This document shows positions 1-9,600 of a stretch of DNA of 64,000 bases, piece by piece. Source of the stretch: CAZQHK01 sp964593455. Lineage in GTDB: Bacteria; Muiribacteriota; CAYSPT01. The translations under genes were made by a program, and so were the position numbers. The notes beneath the pieces are model-generated. The model searched no databases, was not told the origin of the DNA, and saw only the letters and a list, made by a program, of their open reading frames with translations. The stretch's first letter is position 1; each line of letters starts with the position of its first letter. The DNA is taken from contig CAZQHK010000004.1 in assembly GCA_964593455.1 (NCBI GenBank), forward strand, positions 62,001 through 126,000, in the 5' to 3' direction.

Positions 1-570
1 CAGCGCCAGTGATATACCTTTCCTGATCCGGGCGTTGCTGAGAAACAGATGTTCTGACAGCAGCGAGAAACCTATTTCGCCAAGCCGTGAGAAGGCTTTA
101 ACCGCCCAGGTGTAAACCGTCCTGTTGCTGGTGGACAGAATCCGGAGCAACCGCCGGGCAGTGCGGAGATCGTGTTCTTTCACAATGCGTCTGATAAATT
201 CCAGCATTATTTCTTCGACGGCGATTCTGACACTCCACTCGGGGTCTTCCAGGGCTTTGAGCAGTACTTCCATGACTCGCAGGTCGCCAAAGGAGCCGAG
301 TGCCTGGACGGTAGCCTCCCGAACATCCGGACTCGCGTGCTCCAAAAGCCGTACATCCAGCAGGAACGGAATGGCCTCGGAATTTTCCAGGCGGCTGATG
401 GACAGTACCGCTGCCCGGCAGACATCGCCATCCACATCCGAAAGCCGTTCCAACAGGTACGGGTACCCGGCCTGATCCTTCTCCCGGCCGATGACCATCA
501 CGGCTTGGCGGCGTACCTCCCAGTCGGGATTAGTCAGGTTCTTGATTATCGCCTCGGTAGGTATGACGAA
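1..570 (-). CDS. HEAT-repeat protein, partial (runs off left edge; start unclear)
   Basis: The minus strand is open from position 570 to the window edge and encodes successive helical repeats of HEAT / PBS-lyase type, with hallmarks such as NPDWEVRRQAVMVIG, SPDVREATVQALG and DPEWSVRIAVEE spaced about 30-40 residues apart. HEAT arrays are usually protein-binding scaffolds; no partner can be named. The frame is exactly that of the Cys-rich gene upstream and is separated from it only by one TGA (573-571). The first ATG/GTG (501-496) lies after the first complete HEAT unit, so a normal start would truncate that unit. It may be the C-terminal half of one gene broken by a nonsense codon, or a separate gene with a rare start. 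Confidence 0.7.
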
Positions 571-1086
571 TCACTTTCTCTCCAGAGCACCCTGGCAGAA
601 ATTCTCCAGAGGATTGCACTTCGTTACCTGAAACACACAGTCCAATCCCGCCAGGAGCTTAACCGCTCCACTAAAGCAGCCCAGGCGGGCGCATGTCAGG
701 CTGGTAAGAGGAAGACCGTCATGCAAGAGATCGCTGCACTTGGACTGGTACGGACATTCTCGGACGGTGATTTCCAATCCGTCTTCCGAGGTCGACTTTA
801 ATTCGAACTGGCTGATATTATCGAACAGACCGGCATGGATTCCGACGTGAATATAGTTGCGGACGGCGCCCTCGATGGTTTCGGCCCGCTCAGCGATGAT
901 CCCATACTTATTAGCGAGAATACGCAGGAAATTCTCGGCGGCGTGCTCATAGGCCTTGGAGCAGAACTCCTGGGGAATGATTCCCTGAAGATCAAGGGCC
1001 GCTTTTTCGAATGCGGCCAGCCAGGTGCGAAGGAGTACATCCAGCGTTTGCTCCGAATTCAGTTTGCGTTCAGGTTCACCATACAT
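571..1086 (-). CDS. Cys-rich protein of unknown function (171 aa)
   Basis: Start ATG at 1086 follows a strong AGGAGGT ribosome site that begins right at the ackA stop, so this is the second gene of the ackA transcript. The N-terminal two thirds look helical. The last 65 residues hold a regular cysteine pattern (CPYQSKC, then LTCARLGC, then CNPLENFC) that would suit a metal or cluster site, somewhat like V4R-type domains; I cannot place it in a family with confidence. The stop TGA is followed in frame by a HEAT-repeat reading frame, so the real protein may be longer. Confidence 0.7.
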   Translation of the reverse strand: MYGEPERKLNSEQTLDVLLRTWLAAFEKAALDLQGIIPQEFCSKAYEHAAENFLRILANKYGIIAERAETIEGAVRNYIHVGIHAGLFDNISQFELKSTSEDGLEITVRECPYQSKCSDLLHDGLPLTSLTCARLGCFSGAVKLLAGLDCVFQVTKCNPLENFCQGALERK

Positions 1087-1101
1087 ATTGCCACCTCCTT
1101 T

Positions 1102-2346
1102 TTATAACTGGTCACACACACGGTCCCAGCCGGTCCCCTCTTCCGCCACCCGTGATACTTCAGTTTTGATAACCGCAGCCGTCTCTAGAGCTATCTTGAG
1201 CTCTTCATTGGTGGGAATAACCAGAACCGTCACCCGGCTTTTGCCGGTAGAGATGATGGTCCTGTTCTCATTGTTATACTTTTCTTCAATCATCACTCCC
1301 AAAAATTCGAGTCCCGAACAGGCGTGTTGGCGAACCCAGACTGAATTCTCGCCTATTCCCCCGGTGAAGGTTATCGCGTCGACTCCCCCCATGATGGCAG
1401 CGAAGGCGCCGATGTATTTTTTTATCCGGTAGATAAACATCTCCATGGCCAGGGCAGTTTGTTCATTACCGGCCTGCATCTCCTCCACTATTTCCCGAAC
1501 ATCGTTACTGACCCCGGAAACACCCAGCAGCCCGCTGCGCTTGTTGAGAATTTTCATTACCTCATCAACCTCCAGGGTCTCAGCATCCATGACAAACGGA
1601 ATGACAGCCGGATCGAGTTCCCCGGAACGGGTTCCCATGAGCAGACCATCCAGCGGCGTAAATCCCATGGTGGTTTCCACTGATCGCCCCCTGTCAACCG
1701 CAGCCATGCTGGATCCGTTGCCCAGATGACAGGTGATTATCTTCAGTTCATCAAGAGATTTTTCCATTGTTTTTGCCGTCTTTTCTGTCACGTAAAGATG
1801 TGATATCCCATGGAATCCATACTTTCTAATTCCATGTTTCCGGTAAAGTACCGGCGGAATACCGTACAGATAGGCGTAGTTGGGCAGCGTGTGGTGGAAG
1901 GCTGTATCGAATACACCGATCTGTTTCACGTGAGGAAGGAATCTCTTGCAGATATAAACACCGTTCAGGTTATGCGGATTATGAAGCGGGGCCAACTTGT
2001 TGTACTTCTCTATCTCCGCGATCTTCTCCGTGGAAAGCAGTACCGAGGCCGTGTTTTCCTCACCGCCGTGAACGATCCGGTGTCCTACCGCATCGATCTC
2101 CTTTATGTCTTTGATAGCGCCTAGTTCCGGATGCATAAGAAACTTGATTGCCAACTTGATGGCGGAGCGGTGATGCGGGACTTGGTGCATCTCCCTAATC
2201 TCTTTTTCCCCCGCATGGTAATTAACGACGGCGCTGACCGAACCAATTTTTTCTACGACTCCACCGGCCAGTTCTGTCCGTGAGTCAATATCAAACAATC
2301 GGTATTTAACTGATGAACTGCCGCAATTCAACGTGAGAACTTTCAC
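1102..2346 (-). CDS. ackA: acetate kinase
   Basis: Makes ATP from acetyl phosphate and ADP in the cytoplasm, the last step of acetate fermentation. Family landmarks are present: N-terminal LNCGSSSVKY, VGHRIVHGGE, GVFDTAFH, CHLGNGSS and GIGENS, and the length (414 aa) is normal. I chose the GTG at 2346 because an AGGTG site lies about 9 nt upstream; a GTG at 2358 would add four residues with no room for a ribosome site. It has its own promoter (2418-2446). Phosphotransacetylase is not in the window. It fits metabolically with the pyruvate:ferredoxin oxidoreductase at 31284. Confidence 0.96.
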   Translation of the reverse strand: MKVLTLNCGSSSVKYRLFDIDSRTELAGGVVEKIGSVSAVVNYHAGEKEIREMHQVPHHRSAIKLAIKFLMHPELGAIKDIKEIDAVGHRIVHGGEENTASVLLSTEKIAEIEKYNKLAPLHNPHNLNGVYICKRFLPHVKQIGVFDTAFHHTLPNYAYLYGIPPVLYRKHGIRKYGFHGISHLYVTEKTAKTMEKSLDELKIITCHLGNGSSMAAVDRGRSVETTMGFTPLDGLLMGTRSGELDPAVIPFVMDAETLEVDEVMKILNKRSGLLGVSGVSNDVREIVEEMQAGNEQTALAMEMFIYRIKKYIGAFAAIMGGVDAITFTGGIGENSVWVRQHACSGLEFLGVMIEEKYNNENRTIISTGKSRVTVLVIPTNEELKIALETAAVIKTEVSRVAEEGTGWDRVCDQL

Positions 2347-2417
2347 TGCTGCCCACACCTGCCTTCGTTGCCGATATCATTCAAAAAGATAATGGATATG
2401 CTATTTATCCAATGGGC

Positions 2418-2446
2418 ACTATAACGGCGTTAAATAGAGATGTCAA
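2418..2446 (-). promoter_or_regulatory. sigma70-type promoter of ackA
   Basis: Minus strand reads TTGACA (2446-2441), 17 nt, TATAGT (2423-2418), about 70 nt upstream of the ackA start. Near-consensus boxes with ideal spacing. Confidence 0.75.
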
Positions 2447-2495
2447 CCACGTTTTATCCGTTACCTCACAGAATGACAAAATACCCGAACAACCA

Positions 2496-3104
2496 TTATT
2501 TTGAGAACAAGATGCTCGCAGCACTTACTCCTAATGACTTCAGTTTCTGTTTCCATTTCAGCGCCGCACTGATGAGAGCGATTCCCAGCACCAGCCAGGG
2601 AATACTTTTCAGTGGCTTAGGAACATGGATAGTGTCTAGATAGACGGGTCTCCTGAAGGCAAAACCCCGCTTACGGTACTGAGCGGCTACCTTGTCCTCC
2701 AGTTCGCGAATACGGCCTTCATAGGTGAATTGACCTTCCGGGGCCCCGTGCTGGATATCTTTTCCTACCAGGACCGGAACATGTACCGGAGAACCTTTCG
2801 CCGGCGATGCAACCACATAAAAACTGACCACCCGATCTCCGGAGAAGAAATATTTCACGATACTGTCCGGGACCGTCTTTCCCGTTATTATGATATATGT
2901 TCCTACCGCTAAAAACCCGGATGATTTCGAACTGGTATTGAGAACCCGGTCGATCAAGGTTTCCTCCGGCAGCGGTGTCCAATGCCAGATAGCCAGGTTG
3001 ATAACACCTACAGCCACCAGTAATAACCCGAGAACAATAAGTATCCTAAACGGTCTAGCGACAATCGGCCTGAGCAGTGAACGTATCGATTTTTTAAATT
3101 TCAT
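2496..3104 (-). CDS. membrane protein of unknown function (202 aa)
   Basis: I place the start at ATG 3104 (MKFKKSIRSLL); an upstream extension would read through the palindrome at 3157-3179 and is not protein-like. There is one hydrophobic segment near residues 20-42, an external-looking domain of about 110 residues, and a second hydrophobic segment close to the C-terminus (IPWLVLGIALISAALKW). No motif is recognised. It is divergent from the SpoIIE-like gene at 3268 and lies upstream of ackA, which has its own promoter. Confidence 0.65.
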   Translation of the reverse strand: MKFKKSIRSLLRPIVARPFRILIVLGLLLVAVGVINLAIWHWTPLPEETLIDRVLNTSSKSSGFLAVGTYIIITGKTVPDSIVKYFFSGDRVVSFYVVASPAKGSPVHVPVLVGKDIQHGAPEGQFTYEGRIRELEDKVAAQYRKRGFAFRRPVYLDTIHVPKPLKSIPWLVLGIALISAALKWKQKLKSLGVSAASILFSK

Positions 3105-3125
3105 ACCAAATCTTATTCTACCGCA

Positions 3126-3146
3126 CCTCAAGCAAGAAGTGTAGAA
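3126..3146 (-). repeat. fragment of the dispersed intergenic repeat (R0)
   Basis: These 21 bases, read on the minus strand, match exactly the first part of the repeat copy at 58155-58255 (TTCTACACTTCTTGCTTGAG plus one G). The match then fades. It is a 5' fragment of the R family (full copies at 34971, 58155 and 63038). Confidence 0.7.
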
Positions 3147-3156
3147 CGTTAGATGG

Positions 3157-3179
3157 ATTCGCCGTTCAAGCCGGCGAAT
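3157..3179. repeat. short palindrome, REP-like
   Basis: ATTCGCCG (3157-3164) and CGGCGAAT (3172-3179) form a perfect 8-bp stem around a 7-nt loop, flanked by TGG on the left and GAC on the right. The form resembles REP-type palindromes (TGGATTCCCGC...GCGGGAATGAC). It lies in the divergent spacer between 3104 and 3268. Confidence 0.55.
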
Positions 3180-3214
3180 GACTCGGATGCCGGCCGGAAC
3201 ATGATGACGATTCA

Positions 3215-3243
3215 TTGACGGTTCACGAGCACAGTGCTATATT
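3215..3243 (+). promoter_or_regulatory. sigma70-type promoter of the SpoIIE-like gene
   Basis: TTGACG (3215-3220), 17-nt spacer, TATATT (3238-3243), 25 nt upstream of the ATG at 3268. Confidence 0.7.
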
Positions 3244-3267
3244 TTTTACCAGAAAGGTTCATCATTT

Positions 3268-5424
3268 ATGGGTACTACGGTTCCGTTTTTTTCTTTTCTG
3301 GCACTGCTGTCCACGGCAGTGAGTACCTTTCTGGCGTTTTTTGTATACCGGAAAAACCCTAAAAAGAAGGCTAACCAGATCTTTTTAGTACTGATGGTCT
3401 GTTTCATTTTCTGGGCGCTGCTGGAATTAAAAATCATCTGTACTCAAGGAACCAAGCAACTTTTCTGGATTCGGGCAATGCTGGCAACTGTTTTGTTTCT
3501 GGCGCCGGCTTTCTATCATTTTACTTTCGCGTTTCCCCGGGAAGACGACCGGTTACTCCGATACGGCAAGGTTTTCCTCCTTATTTATGTACCGTCGGTT
3601 ATCCTGACGGTTCTTCTGCTCCTTCCTCCCGGGACTTTGCCGGTTTTCTCTTCGTTCCAGACCGCTATCCAGCTTTTCGATTGGGGATTTTCAGTTCCCA
3701 ATCATTTTGTTCTGAAACTGTTGAGAGCCTATTTCATCTCTTTCATGATTCTGGTCCTGATCAACCTGAGGATCAAACTCTCTTCCGCCGAGGAAAAAAA
3801 GGAAAAAATCCAGTTAAACTACATCATTTCAGCCCTACTTTTTCCGCTGACTATCGGCAGCGTCGTGCTTCTTATATTTAAATACATGCTGGTCGGCAGA
3901 GGGTATGAAAACCTTACATATTACATTTTCGGCCTGTTTCCCACCATTTCGATTATCATGTCTATGGTGCTCGCTTATTCGATCGCCCGCTATAATCTCA
4001 TGGGTATCAGAATTATTATTAACAAGACCCTGCTCTATACCCTTATCACCGGCAGCCTGGCAACCATATACGTAGCGGTGGAAGAACTGGTGGAGACACT
4101 GTTCCAGCGGCTTTTACCAAACGATATCTCATTCTACGGTATTATCGCCGCGCTGGTGGTAGCCCTGATATCCGCTCCCCTGCACCAGCACATGTCACGA
4201 ATAATCGACAATCTGTTCGCCCGAAAAAAACGGAACCGCCATGATCTTCTCAAACAGGCAGTGGAAAAACTGGGTACGACCCTCGATAAAAACCTGCTCC
4301 AGGAAATTATTCTTGAAATCATGACCGGATGGCTGGGAATAGAACGTGCCGATCTGTATCTGGAAGGCAAAGCGGGAGAATTCAAGCTCTGCTCTGCCAG
4401 AGGACTGGCGGGAGATTTACCCGCCCGGCGGACCTGGAAACTGAAGGATGAGTCACATGCCCTCCTGTTGAAAACCGGCCAGCCATTTGTGCTCACCGGA
4501 TCTGACCAGGACGACAGTCCCGCATCCAGGGGGCTCGAATTGTTCTGCCGCCGGTACGGTTATGGGATTATCTGTTCTTTTATTATCAACAATAGCATCA
4601 CCGGTCTGGTTGGGCTTGGCGGCAAACTCAATGGGGAACCTTATAACCAGGATGACATCGGGCTCCTCTCGGTACTCAGCCGGCAAGCAGCCTTACGGAT
4701 GGAGAATGTTCAACTCAACGAAAAAGTCTCTTCGTACGAACAATTCGAGAAAGAGTACGTGGTGGCTCGGTCGCTGCACAGCCGTTTCATCCCGGATAGT
4801 TCTCCTTCTATTCCGGATTATTCAATTGCCTTTTCCTGCCTGCCAAGTCCCGATATCCGCGGCAATTTTCTCGACTTCATACATTTCGGCCCGGGGCGTA
4901 CCGGAATCGTGCTGGGCGACGTACCCGGACGGGGAGTGGAAGCCACTACCAGAGTAGCGCTGGTGTACGGACTGGTGAAAGGAGAAATAAAGGAAGATAG
5001 AAAACCCGGGACGATCCTTGAAAGTCTCAACACGGTACTGGTGGACATGGAGGCCAGGGAGACTGTTTTTCCTATTTTCTACGGAATTCTCGACTATCAT
5101 CGTCATCTGTTCTCCTTTTGTAACGCGCACGATACCCAACCCTATCTGATCAGGAAAGACCAGGCCATACCGTTGGAAAGAAACGGCGAGCTTCCGGGAC
5201 TGAGAAAAGAATCGTCCTATCAGACCGGGGAGATTACGTTCGAGACAGGTGACACGCTTCTTTTATATTCCAAAGGGGTACCGTCAATACAGTCGGTTAT
5301 TTCACAGCTACAGGGAGACTCCGTCACCAACGAGCGTTTGACCGCTTTAATCGGCTCTGAGTCGACCACCACTGATTGCTGTGTCATCGAGGACAAGACG
5401 ATCATCGTTATCAGGCGGGTGTAA
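3268..5424 (+). CDS. membrane GAF / SpoIIE-like PP2C protein with degenerate phosphatase site
   Basis: 718 aa. Residues 1-310 carry seven to eight hydrophobic segments like the N-terminal 7TM sensor region of some histidine kinases. Residues 325-480 look like a GAF domain, then a short helix leads into a SpoIIE/RsbU-type PP2C domain (about 490-718). RsbU-type enzymes dephosphorylate anti-anti-sigma factors. Here GDVPGRG (550-556) is kept, but the usual GGDFYD is RGNFLD (531-536) and the usual TDG of the metal site is SKG (668-670), so two metal-binding Asp positions are lost. It is probably a pseudo-phosphatase or signal binder. It has its own promoter and abuts the NeuB-like gene tail to tail with no spacer. 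Confidence 0.8.
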   Translation: MGTTVPFFSFLALLSTAVSTFLAFFVYRKNPKKKANQIFLVLMVCFIFWALLELKIICTQGTKQLFWIRAMLATVLFLAPAFYHFTFAFPREDDRLLRYGKVFLLIYVPSVILTVLLLLPPGTLPVFSSFQTAIQLFDWGFSVPNHFVLKLLRAYFISFMILVLINLRIKLSSAEEKKEKIQLNYIISALLFPLTIGSVVLLIFKYMLVGRGYENLTYYIFGLFPTISIIMSMVLAYSIARYNLMGIRIIINKTLLYTLITGSLATIYVAVEELVETLFQRLLPNDISFYGIIAALVVALISAPLHQHMSRIIDNLFARKKRNRHDLLKQAVEKLGTTLDKNLLQEIILEIMTGWLGIERADLYLEGKAGEFKLCSARGLAGDLPARRTWKLKDESHALLLKTGQPFVLTGSDQDDSPASRGLELFCRRYGYGIICSFIINNSITGLVGLGGKLNGEPYNQDDIGLLSVLSRQAALRMENVQLNEKVSSYEQFEKEYVVARSLHSRFIPDSSPSIPDYSIAFSCLPSPDIRGNFLDFIHFGPGRTGIVLGDVPGRGVEATTRVALVYGLVKGEIKEDRKPGTILESLNTVLVDMEARETVFPIFYGILDYHRHLFSFCNAHDTQPYLIRKDQAIPLERNGELPGLRKESSYQTGEITFETGDTLLLYSKGVPSIQSVISQLQGDSVTNERLTALIGSESTTTDCCVIEDKTIIVIRRV

Positions 5425-6504
5425 CTATCGAAGGTCTGACCAGGTGATTGGTTGTCCGGAAGCCATGGCCGAACGTGTCCTGAGACCCATTATTTTTTCT
5501 TTATCACGAGGAGCGATTCCCGCCGCCGGTCTGACTACCGTTACATCTTCTTCCGTAATTACCGAACCGGCGGTAATATCCCTGGCTGCGTGCAGGCTCC
5601 TGCGTCCTTCACTTCTAGCGCCGGCCTCCGCGGCCACCGGTTTCTTTTCTTCTGAGCCAAGAGCGGCTTCCACCCGGCGAATGGATGCAATCATAGCCTT
5701 TAACTCTTCCGGTTCCACGGAAACGGCATGGTCGGGACCCGGCAGGTTCTTGTTAAGGGTGAAATGTTTTTCAATAACACACGCTCCCAGCGCCACGGCG
5801 GCCAGCGTTGTTTCCATTCCCAGAGTATGGTCAGAATAGCCCACAGGACGGTTGAATTTCCGTGCAAGTGTACTCATGGCGCGAAGATTGACATCCTCTA
5901 CCGCCAGCGGATAACAGCTTCCGCAGTGCAGCAATGCCACCGGGCCGCAACCGGCCCCCTCCAGGATCTGAAGTGCCTCGCTCACTTCATCAAGTGTGGA
6001 AGCGCCGGTAGAGAGCAGCACCGGCTTACCGGTGGAAGCTACTTTTTTCAGCAGATCGGAGTAAGTGATCTCGAATGAGGCTATCTTGTGAAGTTGTACG
6101 CCCACGGATTCAAGAAAATCAACAGAGTCCGGATCGAAGGCTGTAGAAAAAAATACTACGTCATGGTCGGCGGCCGCCGCAGCCAAGCGTTCATGCCACT
6201 GTCGAGGGAGTTCCCATTCCAAGAAAACCTCCTGCCAGCTTCGCTGCTTGGCATCCCGCCAAAGCGATGGCGGGGCCACCGGCTGTTCGGAGACCAATCG
6301 GGAGGCCTTAAAGGTCTGAAACTTGACCGCATCTGCGCCGGCTAAAGAAGCCGCCTCGATCAATTCCAAAGCCTGGTCGAGACTGCCGTCATGGTTGTTA
6401 CCGATCTCGGCCACTAGGAAACACGCCTGATCCGGGCCAACCACACGATCACCCACAGCCATTGTAGGCTTAACCCGGACCGGCTGTTGACCCGTAATTT
6501 CCAT
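5425..6504 (-). CDS. neuB: N-acetylneuraminate-type (nonulosonate) synthase with SAF domain
   Basis: Condenses phosphoenolpyruvate with an N-acetyl-hexosamine derivative to give a nine-carbon sialic, legionaminic or pseudaminic type acid. The TIM-barrel NeuB domain is clear (VAEIGNNHDG near residue 31, GADAVKFQT, LLSTGAST, LLHCGSCYP, GYSDHT, EKHFTLN, GPDHAVS). A C-terminal antifreeze-like SAF domain follows (RSLHAARDITAGSVITEED). Total 359 aa is typical. No CMP-sialate synthetase or sugar epimerase is nearby, so the exact sugar cannot be told. It opens the surface-glycan cluster and is divergent from the O-antigen-ligase-like gene. Confidence 0.88.
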   Translation of the reverse strand: MEITGQQPVRVKPTMAVGDRVVGPDQACFLVAEIGNNHDGSLDQALELIEAASLAGADAVKFQTFKASRLVSEQPVAPPSLWRDAKQRSWQEVFLEWELPRQWHERLAAAAADHDVVFFSTAFDPDSVDFLESVGVQLHKIASFEITYSDLLKKVASTGKPVLLSTGASTLDEVSEALQILEGAGCGPVALLHCGSCYPLAVEDVNLRAMSTLARKFNRPVGYSDHTLGMETTLAAVALGACVIEKHFTLNKNLPGPDHAVSVEPEELKAMIASIRRVEAALGSEEKKPVAAEAGARSEGRRSLHAARDITAGSVITEEDVTVVRPAAGIAPRDKEKIMGLRTRSAMASGQPITWSDLR

Positions 6505-6539
6505 CCCGACACTCTTCCCTTCCGTGGAACACTCGGGCT

Positions 6540-6568
6540 ATGCTACCAGAGCCGCAAACGGAGCGCAA
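6540..6568 (-). promoter_or_regulatory. possible promoter of the NeuB-like gene
   Basis: Minus strand TTGCGC (6568-6563), 17 nt, TAGCAT (6545-6540). A fair match only. Confidence 0.35.
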
Positions 6569-6573
6569 ACACC

Positions 6574-6602
6574 TTGGTAGCTGCCAATAACCGTGTTACA
6601 CT
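6574..6602 (+). promoter_or_regulatory. promoter of the O-antigen-ligase-like gene
   Basis: TTGGTA (6574-6579), 17 nt, TACACT (6597-6602). Just after it, AACCTC (6604-6609) can pair with GAGGTT (6620-6625), which overlaps the ribosome site AAGGTGAGG of the TTG start at 6629. This could be an operator or a hairpin that hides the ribosome site. Confidence 0.5.
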
Positions 6603-6628
6603 AACCTCGTTAAGAAGGTGAGGTTTTT

Positions 6629-9600
6629 TTGTCTCACGAAGCTGTTTCCTCTACAAGAAATTCATACGGTCAGACTCCCTTGAATATGGCAACCAACATC
6701 ATCTGTTACCTGTTCGTTATCGTCATCGCTATCAGCCATTTTCCGGATAAACCGCTTTTCCTCCTGTTTATAAAACTCCTGGCAGCCGGTCTGTTGGCGA
6801 TGATCACTTATTATTTCGGCTCATATAGCTTTAAGAACCAATCGATTGACCTCCGGCAATTCTGTCAGCAGTGTTTTTGCGAACCACCGCTGATCCTGTT
6901 TTTAACCATCGGTGCCTCGGTGTTTTCGTCTCTCATAGCCAACAAGCTGCACCTGACGCCCTGGTTGAGGAGCGGGCAACTCATTAGCACCGTGGATATC
7001 TCCTGGCTCTACTACCTCTACCACCTCCTTCTCTCCCTGATAGCCATTCATTTCACCATGAAAGGGCAGAGTTTCGAGCGAGGGATTTGGTGCTCGACCT
7101 TTCTGCTGGCCGCAAGCGGCATCGCTTTCAACGTGAGTTCACCGATGCTCTGGCCAATCCTCATCGCCATGTTGTTCTCCATTCTGGACAGCCGCCGGTG
7201 CGAACTAGAGATAGTGTACCGGGACCGGGGGACCCGCTGGTCTATCTCCTTCCTCCTGGTTTTTTTCATCATCTGTGTCATCTCCACCTTCAGTTCTACC
7301 TGCTTCTGGGAAAGCTTTCAGCACCTGGGGAGACTATTTTTCTGCATCAGCTTCTTTCTGATCATCGTTAGCTTTACTACCACCACGAGCCGTCAACAAT
7401 CCGTTATCTACAGCTTGTTGTTCACCGGCTCGATCATCTTTGTCAGCTGCGTTCTCACCGACATCACCGTCGTCTTTTCCGGAGTCAATATATTCAAGAT
7501 GCTCTTTCTGCACCTGGGCGGGGCGGGAATGAGAGCAGCAAATCTGGAGTTTTATTCGTACTTCGTCCTGCCCCTCCTACTGGTGGTTTTTCTTTCCCGT
7601 ACGGGACCGCTCAAGATCTTCGCGGGAGGAATGCTCCTCTACGGTCTTCCCCGGCTTTTCTTCTGCGGTTACAAGAAAGTTTTTTTTACCGCTCCCTTCT
7701 GGCTGCTGCTGTTTGGAATCCTGTACGCTCTGCAGACCAGACTATCGGTCAAAGCGGTGTTCAAGAGTACCGCTGTTGTCCTGCTCATTCTGGCTGTCAT
7801 CTCTCCTTTGTTTTACAACCAGGTGAGCGATATGCTCCACCGTCTGGCGGGAAAGTTATCTTCTTTCTCCAACCTCAACCGGATCACCGGCTGGATACAT
7901 GGATTCAAAGTTCTCAGCCACTGCCTCTGGTTTGGGAACGGTTTCAATAACCATCACGCCCTGGGGAGGTTCATCGATTTCAATATTCCACCCAAGGATC
8001 TACTCATCATGAAAACTTTCCTGAAAGGACACTTCCACAACTCCGTTTTTCAAATTCTGGAAGGAGCGGGTCTGATGGGACTGGTGAGTCTCGTTCTTTT
8101 CATCGGTACCGTTCTCTACCGGTCCGTGTGTTCGGGAAAACACATTGATAATATTTTTCTCAGAATAAGCGCTATCGCCTTTATTGCCGGCATCAGCGGC
8201 AACATTTTTTCCAGCTTGTTTCACGGTTCGCATCCGGTTATTAATGATCTTCCCTTCGAAGCCTGGATCGGGCTGGGGCTGCTCTGCGTACTGACCCACC
8301 CAAAATCCAGACCGGAGGGAAAGAACGTTCTTCCTCAGAAAGGGAAAAAAGTTTTCCGGTTGTGTTTTTGGCTCCTTCTCGTCCTGTTTGCTTTCTGCTG
8401 TGGGCTCCTGCCTCTGTTCAACCGTACCATGCTTGCCAGAGCCTCCTTTTTGGAGCAGCAGGGAAAGTCCAACTCGGTCGAATCGTGTTTGAAATGGGCA
8501 ACCATACTCGAACCATTAAACGCCGACCGGCGAGTCAGCCTGGGTGATTTCTACAAGAATCGAGGAAAACTGTCCATGGCACTCGGAGAGTACGAAAAAG
8601 CCCTCCGGCTTAATCCTTTCTACTCGCCACTGCTCTCAAAAACCGGTAGGGCTTCTCTCAAGCTCAATAACACCGGCCAGGCACTATTTTATTTCAAACG
8701 CGGCGCGGACGCCGACCCATACGGTTTTTTAAATCAAGATGTCTATGTTGAACTGGCCCTGGCCCTGGCCTTACAAGGTGACTATTCCGAAGCTAAACAG
8801 GCTCTGACAAAAAATATCATACGACAGGGCAGTCCGCTTTTCTATCAATACTGGCGTAAGAACAGCAATAGTCCGCGATCCATCGATTCCTATTATTTTG
8901 ATCCCCTGCTTACCCCCGGGACAGAGCCGGGATTTCTATTCTCTCCGCAGCCGAATTCCCTGAAATTGGAATACAAATATCGGCCGGAAGTCAATCTGTT
9001 CGGACAACCGCGGAATCTCTCTGTTTTCGACCAGATAGCAAACGTCCCAGGGCTGGATAACGGGTCTCTGTCTCTCAGGAAAATTGTGAACCTGGTGAAA
9101 GAAGAAATGGAGTCATGGAGTAAATACGATCATCGAAGTGCGTATATCATCAATTCAAAATTACGCGGGTTGTTCCGGTCTACGGGATTCTATGCAGAGG
9201 AAAAAGCCCTGGTGGAATCGTTCATGGAAAGATCAAAATCGGCCCACAACAAAAACTTTGTAATGTACGGTCATTTCTCACTGGGGGATATTTACGCCTG
9301 CCAGGGTTTGTACGACAAGGCCCTGAAAGAGTTCAGAATCTACCGTGAATGGAGTGGCGTTCCTTTGCTCCAGGAAATAGAGCTGAGACAAAAGCTCGGA
9401 GACGAGGAAGGATTCTTCCAACTCGCGCTGAACCTGAAAAGAAAAGAAACTTTTTTCATTAAGCAATATCTGATCAAGTCCAATGCCGCACTCAAGGAGA
9501 ACCGGTACGGAGACGCCGCGGAAGCGTTCAGACAATGCCGGTTGAGGATTAATCCCTGGCGGATCAACGAGCGTATCTATTTTACCGAATCGATAGGCAA

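Noticed and set aside
571..573. TGA as selenocysteine or general TGA recoding
   Set aside because: No SECIS-like hairpin follows the codon, and other genes in the window end normally in TGA.
6604..6630. Rho-independent terminator before the O-antigen-ligase-like gene
   Set aside because: It has a stem and T run, but lies just after a promoter and over the ribosome site of the next gene, so an operator or leader role fits better.
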